Origin: Conexibacter arvalis
GTDB lineage: Bacteria; Actinomycetota; Thermoleophilia; Solirubrobacterales; Solirubrobacteraceae
NCBI RefSeq assembly: GCF_014199525.1
Contig: NZ_JACHNU010000002.1
Span: 292,147-356,146, forward strand
Reading direction: 5' to 3'
Length of the DNA stretch: 64,000 bases
Notes under the pieces: model-generated
The model's input: only the letters and a program-made list of their open reading frames with translations
Database searches by the model: none
What the model was told of the DNA's origin: nothing
Position numbers and translations under genes: made by a program
In this document: positions 8,612 through 20,053 of the stretch, piece after piece
How positions within the stretch are numbered: position 1 is the stretch's first letter
Layout: the number at the start of each line of letters is the position of its first letter

Positions 8612-9330
8612 GCGCCGGGGAGCGGTCCCGGGCGCAGCCGCGGCCACGCCAGCGCCGGCGCGAACGCCTCCGCGTAGGCGACACCGCACTGCAGGCCGCG
8701 GAAGGCGCCGACGACCTCCGCGTAGCGGCGCAGGTCCCAGCCGCCGAACTGGTCCATGTTCGCCATCTGGGACTCGTGGAGCTCGAGCAGCTCGAGCTTG
8801 CGTTCGAAGTGCGGGCTGATGTCGACATAGGTCGTCGGCTGCCACTCCAGGCCGGTGATCGCGTCGGTGTAGAACAGCTGCGGCGCGCGCGCCAACGGCT
8901 CGTGGTCGGTCGCGATCGTGCGGACCGGCGCCAGCAGGCACGCGTGGTGGGCGAGCTGGCTCGTCACGGTGTGGTCGACGTTGTAGTCGACCGGCGGCGG
9001 CGCGTAGACGACGTCGGCGCGCGCCGCCCGCAGCACGTCGGTCAGCGCGAGCCGCAGGTCGGGCGTGTCCTCCAGCAGCTCGTCGGGCGCGTCGAGGCAG
9101 ACGTAGCGCCCGCCGAGGCGCTCGGCGACGGCGGCCGCCTCCGCCGTGCGGATCTCGGCGACGCGCGCGTGCGACAGCGACAGGTCGTGCTGGCCGCCCT
9201 TGTCGCCGTTGGTGACCGTGACCGTCGTGATCTCGACGTCGCCGCGCGCCCGCCAGGCGAGCAGCGTGCCGAGGCAGTGGAGCTCGACGTCGTCCTGGTG
9301 GGCGCCGACGCAGACGATCGACGTCGTCAT
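8608..9330 (-). CDS. PIG-L family zinc-dependent deacetylase
   Basis: 240 aa. It has the family zinc motif AHQDDVE near residue 10 (equivalent to AHPDD) and the third ligand region DYNVDHTVTS. TNGDKGGQHD matches the conserved loop of GlcNAc-PI/mycothiol/bacillithiol-type deacetylases. In operon B it lies between a Gfo/Idh oxidoreductase and the epimerase-like gene, with 4-nt overlaps on both sides, so it probably removes an acyl group from an N-acetylated or acylated sugar imported by the operon's transporter. Mycothiol biosynthesis (MshB) is less likely given the context. Confidence 0.88.
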   Translation of the reverse strand: MTTSIVCVGAHQDDVELHCLGTLLAWRARGDVEITTVTVTNGDKGGQHDLSLSHARVAEIRTAEAAAVAERLGGRYVCLDAPDELLEDTPDLRLALTDVLRAARADVVYAPPPVDYNVDHTVTSQLAHHACLLAPVRTIATDHEPLARAPQLFYTDAITGLEWQPTTYVDISPHFERKLELLELHESQMANMDQFGGWDLRRYAEVVGAFRGLQCGVAYAEAFAPALAWPRLRPGPLPGA

Positions 9331-10364
9331 GCCGCTCGCCCGGCCGCCGCGCCCTCGACCGCGACGCTCTCGCCCCGCTCGAGGGCGGCGCTCATCGCCG
9401 CCAGCACGCGTGTGACCTGCGCGCCCTCGGCAGCGTCGGGGCCAGCCGGGCGGCCGTCGCGCACGCCGGCGACGAAGGCCGCGCACGACTGGAACCACCA
9501 GCCTTGCGGGCGGCCGTCCTGGTCGGGCATGACGAAGTCCCAGCCCTGTGCCTCCACGCCGCCGCCCAGGTACGTGGCGCCGAGCGAGCCGAAGTCCATC
9601 CGCGCCGTCCCGCGCGTCCCGATCACCTCGACGGTGAAGTCGGCGGCGACCGGCGAGGAGTCCGGCAGCAGCCAGGAGGAGGCGAGCGTCGCCGAGGCGC
9701 CGCCGGCCAGCTCGGCGACGTAGGTGACCGACGTCGGCCCCTCGTAGCCGGCGAGCGCGTCGGGCCGGCCCCGACCGGCCGCGCCCGCGACGCGGACGAC
9801 CTCCGACCCGGCGATCCACTGCAGCAGGTCGACGAGATGGGAGACCAGGAACCAGGTGGGGTCGGTGCGGTCGTGCCACGCCAGCCCGGCGATCTTCGAG
9901 GCGGTCTCGTGGCCGCGCAGCGCGATCGACTCGATGGTGCCGAGCTCGCCGGCCTCGATCCGGCGGCGCAGCTCGATCAGCGACGCGCGGCGGCGGTTGC
10001 CGTAGTTGACCATCAGCGACCCCGACGACGCCTCGCAGGCGGCGACGATCCGCTCGGCCTCGGCGACGTCCATCGTCAGCGGCTTCTCGCACAGCACGTG
10101 CACGCCGGCCGCGAGGCAGTCGAGCACCGGCTGCGTGTGCGCGAAGTCCGGCACCGCGATCGCGACCGCGTCGGGCCGGCCCTCGCGCAGCAGCTGCCCG
10201 AGCGAGCCGAGCGCCGACACCCCATGGACGCCGGCGAGCGCGCCGGCCCGCTCGACGTCGAGATCGACGACGCAGGTCAGCTCGGCGTCGCGGCTCTTCG
10301 CGAACGCCTCCGCGTACAACGCCCCCATCGTCCCCGCGCCGATCACCGCGCACCGTACGCCCAT
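9327..10364 (-). CDS. Gfo/Idh/MocA family oxidoreductase
   Basis: 345 aa. It has an N-terminal Rossmann fold (VIGAGTMGALYAEAFAKS), the EKPLTMDVAEAERI motif with the Lys of the EKP signature, and a C-terminal substrate domain with HLVDLLQW. Members oxidise or reduce hydroxyls on sugars and inositols with NAD(P). The ATG at 10364 has a strong AAGGAG 6 nt upstream. An in-frame ATG at 10412, overlapping the permease stop, would add 16 residues that do not look like the family N-terminus. A 4-nt overlap couples it to the PIG-L gene. Confidence 0.9.
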   Translation of the reverse strand: MGVRCAVIGAGTMGALYAEAFAKSRDAELTCVVDLDVERAGALAGVHGVSALGSLGQLLREGRPDAVAIAVPDFAHTQPVLDCLAAGVHVLCEKPLTMDVAEAERIVAACEASSGSLMVNYGNRRRASLIELRRRIEAGELGTIESIALRGHETASKIAGLAWHDRTDPTWFLVSHLVDLLQWIAGSEVVRVAGAAGRGRPDALAGYEGPTSVTYVAELAGGASATLASSWLLPDSSPVAADFTVEVIGTRGTARMDFGSLGATYLGGGVEAQGWDFVMPDQDGRPQGWWFQSCAAFVAGVRDGRPAGPDAAEGAQVTRVLAAMSAALERGESVAVEGAAAGRAA

Positions 10365-10408
10365 CGTGTTCTCCTTCGTTCCGTTCGTTGTCGATTCGTG
10401 CGCGCCGC

Positions 10409-11394
10409 TCATCGCGGCGCTCCCGCGACGCCGGCGGCCACGCGCGAGCGCGCGATCCGGATGGCGGCGTCGAGCAGCAGGGCGATCACGATGATCGTCC
10501 CCTTGTAGAGGTCGAGGCTGGAGGGGTCGACGCCGAAGACGCGCAGCGCGTTGGTGACCAGCGCGATGATCAGCGCGCCGACGAGCACCCCGCCGACCGT
10601 CCCGCGTCCGCCGAAGATCGACGTGCCGCCGATCACCGCCGCGGCGATCGCGTCGAGCAGCAGGCTCACGCCGCCGACGTTCGGCGTCACGACCGGCGTC
10701 CGGCTGACGACGAGCACCGCGCAGGCGAGCACCATCAGCGCGCTCACGACGTAGATCAGCAGCTGCTGGCGGCGCAGGTCGACGCCCGAGAAGCGCGCCG
10801 CGTCGGCGTCGGAGCCGATCGCGCCGGTGCGGATGCCGAAGCGCGTGCCGCGCATCGCCGCCCACATCAGCGCCCCGACGACGGCGGTCGCGACCACCGC
10901 CACGGGGATCGGCCCGACGCGCTCGACGCCGAGCGTCCGCAGCGTCGGGTCGTTCGTCAGCAGCACGCCGCTGGTCGCCAGCTTCAGCGTCGCGCCCTGC
11001 ACCATCACCATCGTCGCCAGCGTCGCGACGAACGGCGGCAGCTTCGCGTAGCCGACCAGCAGCCCGTTGACGGCCCCGACCGCCAGCGCGACTGCGAGGC
11101 CGACCAGCAGCGCGACGAGCAGCCCGTCGCCGCCGGTCAGCCGCTGGGCGATCACGACCGCGCAGAGGCCGACGGCGAAGCCGGCCGACAGGTCGATCCC
11201 GCCGCTCAGCAGCACGACGTGCGCGCCGAGCGCCAGCAGCGCGATCGGCGCCGCCTGGACGGCGACGTTGCGCAGGTTGTCGGGGTCGACGACCCGACCG
11301 TCGATCAGGCCGAAGACGACGAGCAGCGCCACGAGCAGCAGCACGGGAGCGATCCCGAGCAGCCGCAGGACGGCTGTCTTCCGATGCTGCGCGG

Positions 11395-11398
<4 letters not shown>
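10409..11398 (-). CDS. Sugar ABC transporter permease, RbsC family (second permease of operon B)
   Basis: 329 aa polytopic membrane protein. RbsC-family segments are LLSGGIDLSAGFAVGLCAVV, PPFVATLATMVMVQGATL, RTGAIGSDADAARFSGVD and AAVIGGTSIFGGRGTVGGVLVGAL. The ATG overlaps the stop of the permease-ATPase fusion by 4 nt. With the permease half of that fusion it gives two non-identical permease domains per transporter, so the complex is probably a heterodimer in the membrane. Confidence 0.92.
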
Positions 11399-14031
<2,633 letters not shown>

Positions 14032-14033
14032 GG

Positions 14034-15128
14034 CTACTGCTCGCCGACCGTCATCGCGGCGTCAGGCTCGTCGGGGCCGAACTCCGCTCTGTAGTCCTGC
14101 GCGACCTGCTCGGCTCTGGCGGGGGTGACGGTCTCCAGCTCCAGGCCGTCCTCCGCCAGGTCGGCGGCGTTCTGCTCGCCGGCGATCAGGTACGTCGGCA
14201 TGTAGAGGTCGGTCGGCAGCCTTCTGCCGGCCGCCAGCCGCGCGGCGACGGCGATGTTCCAGTAGCCGACGCGCTCGCCGCCGGTCAGCACGTCGAGCAC
14301 CATCGAGCCGTCCTCGAGGAACGGCGCCATCTCGGCGTCGCCGTCGTGACCGGCGAACTTCGGCTGCATGCCGGCGTTCTGCAGCGCGCTCTGCGCGGCG
14401 AGGCAGAGGTAGTCGGAGGTGCAGGAGAAGCCCTTCAGGTTCGGGTAGGTGGTCGCCCACGTCGTCGCGACGTCGGTCGCCTTCGCCGCCTCGAAGTCGG
14501 TCGGCTGGACGGAGACGACCTCGATCTCCGGGAACTCTCTTCTGAGCGTGTCGACGAAGCCGCGCTCCCGCGTGTCGGAGACGAAGTTGCCGCGGCCGCC
14601 GACGAGCATGCCGACCTCGCCCTCGCCGCCGATCGAGGTCGCGAGCGCCCGGGCGACCTGCGCCATGTCCTCGTAGTCGGGGTACAGCGTGTTGTGGTTG
14701 CCGTCGCCCTCGACCTTGTTGCCCATCGAGATGAACGGGATGCCGGCCGCGGTCGCCTTCGCGATCACCGGCTTGAGCGCGTTCTTGTCGATCGGGTCGA
14801 CGAGGATCGCGCCGACTCTCTGGCGGATCATGCTCTCGACGATCGAGATCTGTCTCTCGACGCTTCCCTGCGCGCTCTGCCAGTTGGCCTTCACGCCGTA
14901 GTCGGCGGCGGCCTCGTCGCCGGCCTTCTTCATCTTCACGAAGAACGAGTTCTGCAGGTCGATCGCGACGACCCCGAGCGTGCCTCTGCCGCCCTCGACG
15001 GCCGGCGCCGCGGCGCCGCCGGCGGTCGACGCGCCGCCGCCATCGTCGTCGGACGAGCCGCAGGCGACTGCCAGGAGCGCGACGGCGACGAGCGCCGCCA
15101 GCGCGGTGAAGCGCTTCACTGCATGCAC
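14034..15128 (-). CDS. Sugar ABC transporter substrate-binding lipoprotein
   Basis: 364 aa. It has a signal peptide with lipobox LAVAC (Cys23), a Ser/Asp/Gly linker, then a periplasmic-binding-protein type 1 domain (VVAIDLQNSFFVKMKKAGDEAA, QISIVESMIRQRVGAILVDPID, GIPFISMGNKVEG, CTSDYLCLAAQSALQ). GTG start with GGAGG 5 nt upstream. AGA codons are unusually common for this genome. It is followed at once by the permease-ATPase fusion, so it supplies that importer. Two strong hairpins in the 85 nt upstream may raise or insulate its expression relative to the enolase-superfamily gene before it. Confidence 0.93.
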   Translation of the reverse strand: MHAVKRFTALAALVAVALLAVACGSSDDDGGGASTAGGAAAPAVEGGRGTLGVVAIDLQNSFFVKMKKAGDEAAADYGVKANWQSAQGSVERQISIVESMIRQRVGAILVDPIDKNALKPVIAKATAAGIPFISMGNKVEGDGNHNTLYPDYEDMAQVARALATSIGGEGEVGMLVGGRGNFVSDTRERGFVDTLRREFPEIEVVSVQPTDFEAAKATDVATTWATTYPNLKGFSCTSDYLCLAAQSALQNAGMQPKFAGHDGDAEMAPFLEDGSMVLDVLTGGERVGYWNIAVAARLAAGRRLPTDLYMPTYLIAGEQNAADLAEDGLELETVTPARAEQVAQDYRAEFGPDEPDAAMTVGEQ

Positions 15129-15147
15129 GGTTTCCTCCAGTGGTCCT

Positions 15148-15199
15148 GGCGGCGCCTCGCGCCGCCTCCGTCGACGCGCGCGCCGGCGGCGCGCGCGTC
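15148..15199 (-). terminator. Two hairpins between the second dehydratase and the binding protein gene
   Basis: GGCGGCG/CGCCGCC (15148-15154 and 15160-15166, loop CCTCG) and a perfect 12-bp stem with GGC loop at 15173-15199. No T-tract follows, so an intrinsic terminator is doubtful; an mRNA-processing or stability element setting higher binding-protein expression is equally plausible. Confidence 0.45.
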
Positions 15200-15213
15200 C
15201 CTGCGCGGCCCGC

Positions 15214-16410
15214 TCAGGCGCGGGCGGCGACCAGCGCCTCCGCCTCGCCGGCGTAGCGCTCGAGCGCGTCGCGGTCGAGCTCGACGCCGAGGCCCGGCGC
15301 CGTCGGGAGCGGGATCACCCCGTCGACCATCCGCAGCTCGTCGCTGGTGAGCTCCTTGCGCAGCGGCGAGGCGCTCAGCTCGGCCGGCAGGAACTCGATG
15401 TAATCGCAGTTCGGCGTCACCGCCGCCAGGTGCGCGGCGGCGGCGATCGAGATGCCGGACTTCCACAGGTGCGGGACGACCCGCAGCCCGCGCGCGTCGG
15501 CGAGCCTGGCGACGCGCAGCGCCTCGGTCAGCCCGCCGACGCGGCCGATGTCGGGCTGCACGACGCCGACGCGGCCGCGATCCATCAGGTCGAGGTGCTC
15601 GAAGCGGGTCGTCAGCCACTCGCCCGCGGCGATCGGGATCTGCTGCTCCTCCGCCAGCCGGCGGTAGCCGTCGAGGTCGTCGGGCCACAGCGGCGTCTCG
15701 ACGAAGAAGAGGTCGAACTCGACCCAGTCGCGCAGGACGCCGAGCGCCGTGTCGGCATCGGGGAAGGCGTACTGGACGTCGACGAGCAGGGCGACGTCGG
15801 GGCCGATCGCGGAGCGGACGGCGGCGAGCACCTCGGTGCTGCGCTCCCACGGCTCGCGCAGCCCGGTGTGCGCGTACGGGCCCTCCAGCGTCACCTCCGC
15901 CTTGACGGCGCGGAAGCCGAACTCCTTTGCCTTCACCGCCCACTCGACCATCGAGTCGCGGTAGGCGTCGAAGCCGTCGACCTCCGGCTGCAGCGACGCG
16001 TACGGCGTGATGCTGTCGCGTACCGCGCCGCCGAGCAGCGCGTGGACCGGCTTGCCGGCGGCCTTGCCGCGCAGGTCGTGGAGCGCGATGTCGAGCGCTC
16101 CGATCGCGTTGATGACGGCGCCGCGGCGGCCGTTCATCGCCGATCCGACGTACAGCCGCTCCCAGATCCCCTCGACGTCGAGCGGATCGGAGCCGAGCAG
16201 CATCTCGGTCAGCCCGAGGCCCATGTTGTGCGTTCCCGGCGCCTCGATGCAGGCGCGGGCGATCCACGGGTTGACGTCGGTCTCGCCGATGCCGACGAGG
16301 CCCTCGTCGGTGTGGATCTCGACGACCAGGTCGTCCTGGGCCGAGCTGGCGGCACTGGTGTCGTACGCCGGCTGCACCAGGACGTGGCAGTCGATCTTCG
16401 TGATCCGCAT
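15214..16410 (-). CDS. Mandelate racemase/muconate lactonizing enzyme family sugar-acid dehydratase
   Basis: 398 aa enolase-superfamily protein with capping domain and barrel. Signatures are VKAEV (KxE in place of the common KxK), metal ligands at VDVQYAF (Asp), VETPL (Glu) and AGEW (Glu), then QPDIGRVGG and PHLWKSG (Asp and His, likely dyad). AAGGAG lies 5 nt before the ATG. It is clearly different from the glucarate-dehydratase-like protein of operon A, mainly in the Glu third ligand, and so likely acts on another sugar acid. The exact substrate is not readable. Confidence 0.88.
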   Translation of the reverse strand: MRITKIDCHVLVQPAYDTSAASSAQDDLVVEIHTDEGLVGIGETDVNPWIARACIEAPGTHNMGLGLTEMLLGSDPLDVEGIWERLYVGSAMNGRRGAVINAIGALDIALHDLRGKAAGKPVHALLGGAVRDSITPYASLQPEVDGFDAYRDSMVEWAVKAKEFGFRAVKAEVTLEGPYAHTGLREPWERSTEVLAAVRSAIGPDVALLVDVQYAFPDADTALGVLRDWVEFDLFFVETPLWPDDLDGYRRLAEEQQIPIAAGEWLTTRFEHLDLMDRGRVGVVQPDIGRVGGLTEALRVARLADARGLRVVPHLWKSGISIAAAAHLAAVTPNCDYIEFLPAELSASPLRKELTSDELRMVDGVIPLPTAPGLGVELDRDALERYAGEAEALVAARA

Positions 16411-16428
16411 GCGTCTCCTTCTCGCGTT

Positions 16429-17130
16429 TCAGTCGAGGGTCAAGTCGTGGTCGGTGAGCGGATGTGCGCCGTCAGCGCACACGAGCAGGAGGTGCTCGAC
16501 GCGCACGCCGGGGCCCGCGTCGTAGGTCCCCGGCTCGAGGGCGATCACATCGCCCTCGAGCAGGACGTCGCCGCTCCCGGGTCTGATCCACGGCGCCTGC
16601 TGCGCAGACGCGCCGACGCCGTGGCCGCTGTGGTGTGAGTAGGCGTAGCCGCCGGCGGCCATCGCGTCGCGCACGACGCGGTCGACCTCGGCGGCGGCGA
16701 CGCCCGGCCGCGTTGAGGCGATCCCGGCCGCGAGCGCGCGGCGCGCGGCGTCATGCCGGCGGCGCAGCTCCGCGGGGGCGGCGCCACCGACGCAGAGCGT
16801 CGCGCACGAGTCGGCCCACCAGCCGCCGACGCGCGGCGCGAGGTCGAAGATGACGGCGTCTCCGGGCGCGAGCGTCCGCTCGGTCGGCGGCGCTCCGACG
16901 AGCGCCGTCCGCGTGCCGGAGACGAGGTCGACGACCGCCTCGCCGGGATCGGCGCCGGCCTCCTCCAACAGGCGGGCGACGTGCCGCCACGCCTCCAGCT
17001 CGGTCGCGCCGGCGCGCAGCGCCGACCGCAGCGCGCGCTGCCCGTCGGAGGCGAGCCGGGCCGCGCGGCGGATGCCGTCGATCGCGGCGTCGTCGGCGGG
17101 CGCCGGGCGAGCGTCTCGTCTCATGCTCAT
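16429..17130 (-). CDS. M24 family metallopeptidase (Xaa-Pro aminopeptidase/creatinase fold)
   Basis: 233 aa, covering only the pita-bread catalytic domain. The five metal ligands of the family are visible: FDLAPRVGGWWADSCATL (two Asp), HHSGHGVG (His), ALEPG (Glu) and RVEH (Glu). The N-terminal domain of longer prolidases is absent. The ATG overlaps the upstream SDR stop by 4 nt. M24-fold proteins include peptidases, creatinase and non-peptidase hydrolases, so in this sugar operon it may cleave a C-N bond in the substrate. Confidence 0.85.
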   Translation of the reverse strand: MSMRRDARPAPADDAAIDGIRRAARLASDGQRALRSALRAGATELEAWRHVARLLEEAGADPGEAVVDLVSGTRTALVGAPPTERTLAPGDAVIFDLAPRVGGWWADSCATLCVGGAAPAELRRRHDAARRALAAGIASTRPGVAAAEVDRVVRDAMAAGGYAYSHHSGHGVGASAQQAPWIRPGSGDVLLEGDVIALEPGTYDAGPGVRVEHLLLVCADGAHPLTDHDLTLD

Positions 17131-17900
17131 ACCGAGACCGAGGAGCGCGCGAGGATGCCGCCGTCGAGGACGAGCGCCGCCCCGGTCATGTACGCGGCCT
17201 CCTCCGACAGCAGCCAAAGCGCCGCGCGGGCGGGCTCGCGCGGGTCTGCCATCCGTCCGAGCGGGATCTCGCCCTCGACGACGGCGCGCATCCGCTCGCG
17301 CTCGTCGTCGGCGACGCTCGCCCACATCAGCGGCGTCTCGGTCGCACCCGGCACGAGCGCGTTGAAGCGGATGCCGGCCCGGGCGTACTCGACCGCGAGG
17401 CTCCGCACGAGCGCCGAGACGCCTCCCTTCGAGGCGCTGTACGCGGCGGTGCCGCCAGGGGCGCCGACCGACGCGAACGGCGATGAGACGCAGACGATCG
17501 CGCCCGTGCGGCCGTGCTCGAGCAGGATGCCGGCGAGCGTGCGGCAGGCGAGGAAGGTTCCGCGCAGGTTTACCGCGATCACGCGGTCCCAGACCGCGAC
17601 GGGCAGCTCGTGGCTCGGTCCCCCCTGGTCGACGCCCGCGGAGCAGACCGCGCCGCCGGGCACGCCGACGGCGTCGACGGCGGCGCGCAGCGCCGCCTCG
17701 AGCGCGGCGGCGTCGGTGACGTCGACCGGGAACGCGGCGGCCGTCGGCGCGCCGGAGGCCTCCGCCTCTTCCGCGACGCGGGCGAGCGCCGGCTCGTCGC
17801 GGTCCAGCAGCGCCAGCGGGAGCCTCCGGCCAGCGGCCTCGAGCGCGATCGCGGCACCGATTCCCGACGCCGCGCCGGTGATCAAGAGAGGATGGGACAC
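17127..17900 (-). CDS. SDR family oxidoreductase, first gene of operon B
   Basis: 257 aa. Cofactor motif TGAASGIG, CSAG in place of NNAG, catalytic VCVSSPFAS (Ser) and YSASKGG (Tyr, Lys), C-terminus MTGAALVLDGG. The GTG at 17900 is preceded by GGAG 4 nt upstream; a longer start at 17957 would run through the operator. It is the first gene after the divergent GntR operator region and so is expected to be directly derepressed by the inducer. Confidence 0.9.
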   Translation of the reverse strand: MSHPLLITGAASGIGAAIALEAAGRRLPLALLDRDEPALARVAEEAEASGAPTAAAFPVDVTDAAALEAALRAAVDAVGVPGGAVCSAGVDQGGPSHELPVAVWDRVIAVNLRGTFLACRTLAGILLEHGRTGAIVCVSSPFASVGAPGGTAAYSASKGGVSALVRSLAVEYARAGIRFNALVPGATETPLMWASVADDERERMRAVVEGEIPLGRMADPREPARAALWLLSEEAAYMTGAALVLDGGILARSSVSV

Positions 17901-17910
17901 AACACTCCAA

Positions 17911-17924
17911 CTGGTCTGACGACT
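17911..17924. promoter_or_regulatory. GntR operator half-copy before operon B
   Basis: CTGGTCTGACGACT matches the first 13 bases of the perfect operator at 17992-18007. It lies 11 bp upstream of the SDR start, where a repressor would block transcription or initiation. Confidence 0.55.
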
Positions 17925-17991
17925 GATGAGCGGGCATCCTAACCACGTTGTCCGCACGTCGTCAACCGCGCCGCTGTGCCGACAGTACCCA

Positions 17992-18007
17992 CTGGTCTGA
18001 CGACCAG
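17992..18007. promoter_or_regulatory. GntR/FadR-type operator
   Basis: Perfect inverted repeat CTGGTC-TGAC-GACCAG in the intergenic region between operon B and its regulator gene, just upstream of the regulator's TAGGGT box at 18016. FadR-family GntR repressors bind short palindromes of the TGGTC-N-GACCA kind. It probably controls both directions together with the related site at 17911. Confidence 0.65.
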
Positions 18008-18028
18008 CACACTGCTAGGGTCGTCGCT

Positions 18029-18751
18029 GTGACCACCCGCGTTCCCGATTCGGCCGACCTCGACCTGAGCCGCATCCCGCGCCACAAACTGGCGCGCACC
18101 GTCGCCGAGCAGCTGCTCGACCAGATCCGCGGCAAGGACCTGCGGCCAGGGACGAAGCTGCCGTCGGAGCGAGAGCTGCAGCGAGCGCTCGGCGTCGGCC
18201 GCTCGACCGTTCGCGAGGCGATCAACGGCCTCAGCCTCATGGGCGTGATCGAGATACGCCACGGCAGCGGCGCGTTCGTCGCCGAGCCGCCCGCGCGTCA
18301 GGGACCGGAGGTGCTCGCCGCCGCGCTCGCGAAAGGCGTGACGCGCGAGCTGTTCGAGGCCCGCCGGATCGTCGAGGTCGAAACGACCCGCCTCGCCGCC
18401 GAGCGCCGCAGCGACACCGAGCTGCACGAGCTCGAGCTGCTCCTGGCCGAGCACGAGCGCCTGATCGCCGCCGGCAGACTGGCGGTCGAGCCGTCGGTCG
18501 CCTTCCACCTCAAGCTCGCAGAGTCGGCCAGGAACGAGCTGCTCGAAGGGTTCGTCATCTCGTTCTCGGACCAGCTCGCCGAGCGCGGCCCGGTGCTCGA
18601 GCGGATCGACGGCTTTCAGGCCTGGGAGCTCGAGCAGCACCGCGCCGTCCTCGCCCCCGTTCGCGACCGCGACAGCGACCTTGCCGCCCAGCGCATGCGC
18701 GAGCACCTCGACGCCGTGATCCGCTACCACGAACAGGTCGGCCTCGAATAG
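18029..18751 (+). CDS. GntR family regulator, FadR subfamily
   Basis: 240 aa. N-terminal winged helix-turn-helix (LRPGTKLPSERELQRALGVGRSTVREAINGLSLMGVIEIRHGSGAFV), then an all-helical FCD ligand domain. I chose the GTG at 18029: a TAGGGT box ends 7 nt before it and no Shine-Dalgarno is present, suggesting a leaderless mRNA. Extending upstream would translate the operator. Divergent from operon B with a shared palindromic operator, so it is very probably its repressor. FadR-type proteins usually sense sugar acids, which fits the dehydratase in the operon. Confidence 0.92.
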   Translation: MTTRVPDSADLDLSRIPRHKLARTVAEQLLDQIRGKDLRPGTKLPSERELQRALGVGRSTVREAINGLSLMGVIEIRHGSGAFVAEPPARQGPEVLAAALAKGVTRELFEARRIVEVETTRLAAERRSDTELHELELLLAEHERLIAAGRLAVEPSVAFHLKLAESARNELLEGFVISFSDQLAERGPVLERIDGFQAWELEQHRAVLAPVRDRDSDLAAQRMREHLDAVIRYHEQVGLE

Positions 18752-18887
18752 AGGACTGGCCCGGACTGGGCAAGGTCGTCGAGAGCGTGCCGGTCTACCG
18801 CAGGCGATCGCTCGAGATCGACCCGCGATTCGAACTGCACGAACGCGCACAGCTCCGCGCCTCCGGGCGCCGCGAGCCTCGACCGCC

Positions 18888-19244
18888 TCACCTACCGCGC
18901 GCCGCTCTCCCCGCCGGCTTCGCCGGCAACGTGGCGACGAAGGCGAGCGCCCGGTCGACCCAGCCACGCAGCGCCTCATCGCCCGCACACGTTTCGGGGT
19001 CGACGTAGACGATGCCTCTCGCCGGCCGTCTCTGAAGGTCCATCAGCCGCACGTGCGGGTCGACCAACGCGGCCCTCGCCTGCTCCTCGCCGAGCCGCAC
19101 CAACAGCGCCTCCCCCATCACGCCGCAGACGAGGTTGCCGTCGCGCAGGAACGACAGCCCGCCGAACATCCGCCGCTCGGAGATCCCCTCCCGCGCGCTG
19201 AGCACAGCCCGCACGCGACCCGCGAGCTCCTCGTCGTAGGCCAT
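18888..19244 (-). CDS. TfoX N-terminal domain-containing protein
   Basis: 118 aa. The SERRMFGGLSFLRDGNLVCGVMGEALLVRLG segment is characteristic of the TfoX/Sxy N-terminal domain; GIVYVDPETCAGDEALRGWVDRALAFVATLP completes it. The separate TfoX C-terminal domain is absent, as is usual in actinobacterial members, whose function is unknown. TAGGCT (19254-19259) ends 9 nt before the ATG with no ribosome-binding site, consistent with a leaderless transcript. Monocistronic. Confidence 0.88.
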   Translation of the reverse strand: MAYDEELAGRVRAVLSAREGISERRMFGGLSFLRDGNLVCGVMGEALLVRLGEEQARAALVDPHVRLMDLQRRPARGIVYVDPETCAGDEALRGWVDRALAFVATLPAKPAGRAARGR

Positions 19245-19317
19245 CTCAGGTAGAGCCTAACCGCGAGCTGGGCTGCGATGCACCTGAATACCGTTGCGAC
19301 GCGCTAGGGTCCCCACC

Positions 19318-19656
19318 ATGCGTCTCAGGATGCAATCGGGACTCGCTGCGTCAGGACTCGCCACCATCACCCTCGCCGCCGGGGCTGCCCATGCCGATGC
19401 CGCCCTGCGCGTCTGCTCCGATCGAGGTTACGAGGACCTGAAGGCCCGGGCGATCACCTGCGACGCGGCCGAGCGCGTCTACCGCCAGAGCCTGCACGCC
19501 GCCCGGGGCAGCGGCTCCGCGAGGACGACCTTCAGACGGCGCGGCATCCGCTGGAGCTGCCAAGCGTTCAACCCGCCGGCGGTCGCCTTCTACACGTGGC
19601 GCTGCACCGCCAGAGGCAACCGCCTCATGCAGTACCGCTGGAAGTCCGGCGAGTAG
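19318..19656 (+). CDS. Hypothetical secreted protein
   Basis: 112 aa. Signal peptide MRLRMQSG plus hydrophobic core, likely cleaved after AHA near residue 27. The mature part has four cysteines (LRVCSDRG, AITCDAAE, RWSCQAF, TWRCTARG), which could form two disulfides, and many aromatic and Arg residues. TAGGGT at 19305-19310 ends 7 nt before the ATG, the same arrangement as the nearby GntR gene, so a leaderless mRNA is likely. I do not recognise a family. Confidence 0.65.
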   Translation: MRLRMQSGLAASGLATITLAAGAAHADAALRVCSDRGYEDLKARAITCDAAERVYRQSLHAARGSGSARTTFRRRGIRWSCQAFNPPAVAFYTWRCTARGNRLMQYRWKSGE

Positions 19657-19955
19657 GCCAACCGCCGGCCGCCACCGCTCCCGACCCGCCGACGGGCGCG
19701 TGAGGCCGCAGCGGGCTTCGGTGCCCGGCACCGCGCGGCGGGAGGCGACCGGCGCGGCACGGCGCTGCCGGACCGCGCGTCCACCGAGCGCCTGAAATGC
19801 TCGCCAGACCACAGCGCCGCCAGCACCCACCACCCGCCGCGATCGCGACACCGCCCAGCCAGATACCGCCGCTGTGCGGATGGATGTCAACAGTCGCGGG
19901 ACCGCGAATCGCCCGCCACATCTGCGATCCCGCCATCCGAGACGCGCGCGCGGGA

Positions 19956-20027
19956 GAACCGCAGCGCGGACTGCCGTGCGAACCGCAGCGCGAACTGCCG
20001 GGCGTATCGCAGCGCGAACCGTCGCGC
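19956..20027. repeat. Three tandem 24-bp repeats
   Basis: Units start at 19956, 19980 and 20004; a core of CGCAGCGCG is present in all three and units 1 and 2 differ at only 2 of 24 positions. The length is a multiple of three, so the repeat could once have encoded an 8-residue unit, but no convincing gene contains it now. Confidence 0.75.
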
Positions 20028-20053
20028 GAACCAGGCTTCTCCCCCAGCCGACG

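Noticed and set aside
19956-20027. 24-bp tandem repeats considered as CRISPR or iterons of an origin
   Set aside because: No spacers, GC-rich, and no rep gene or AT-rich region nearby.
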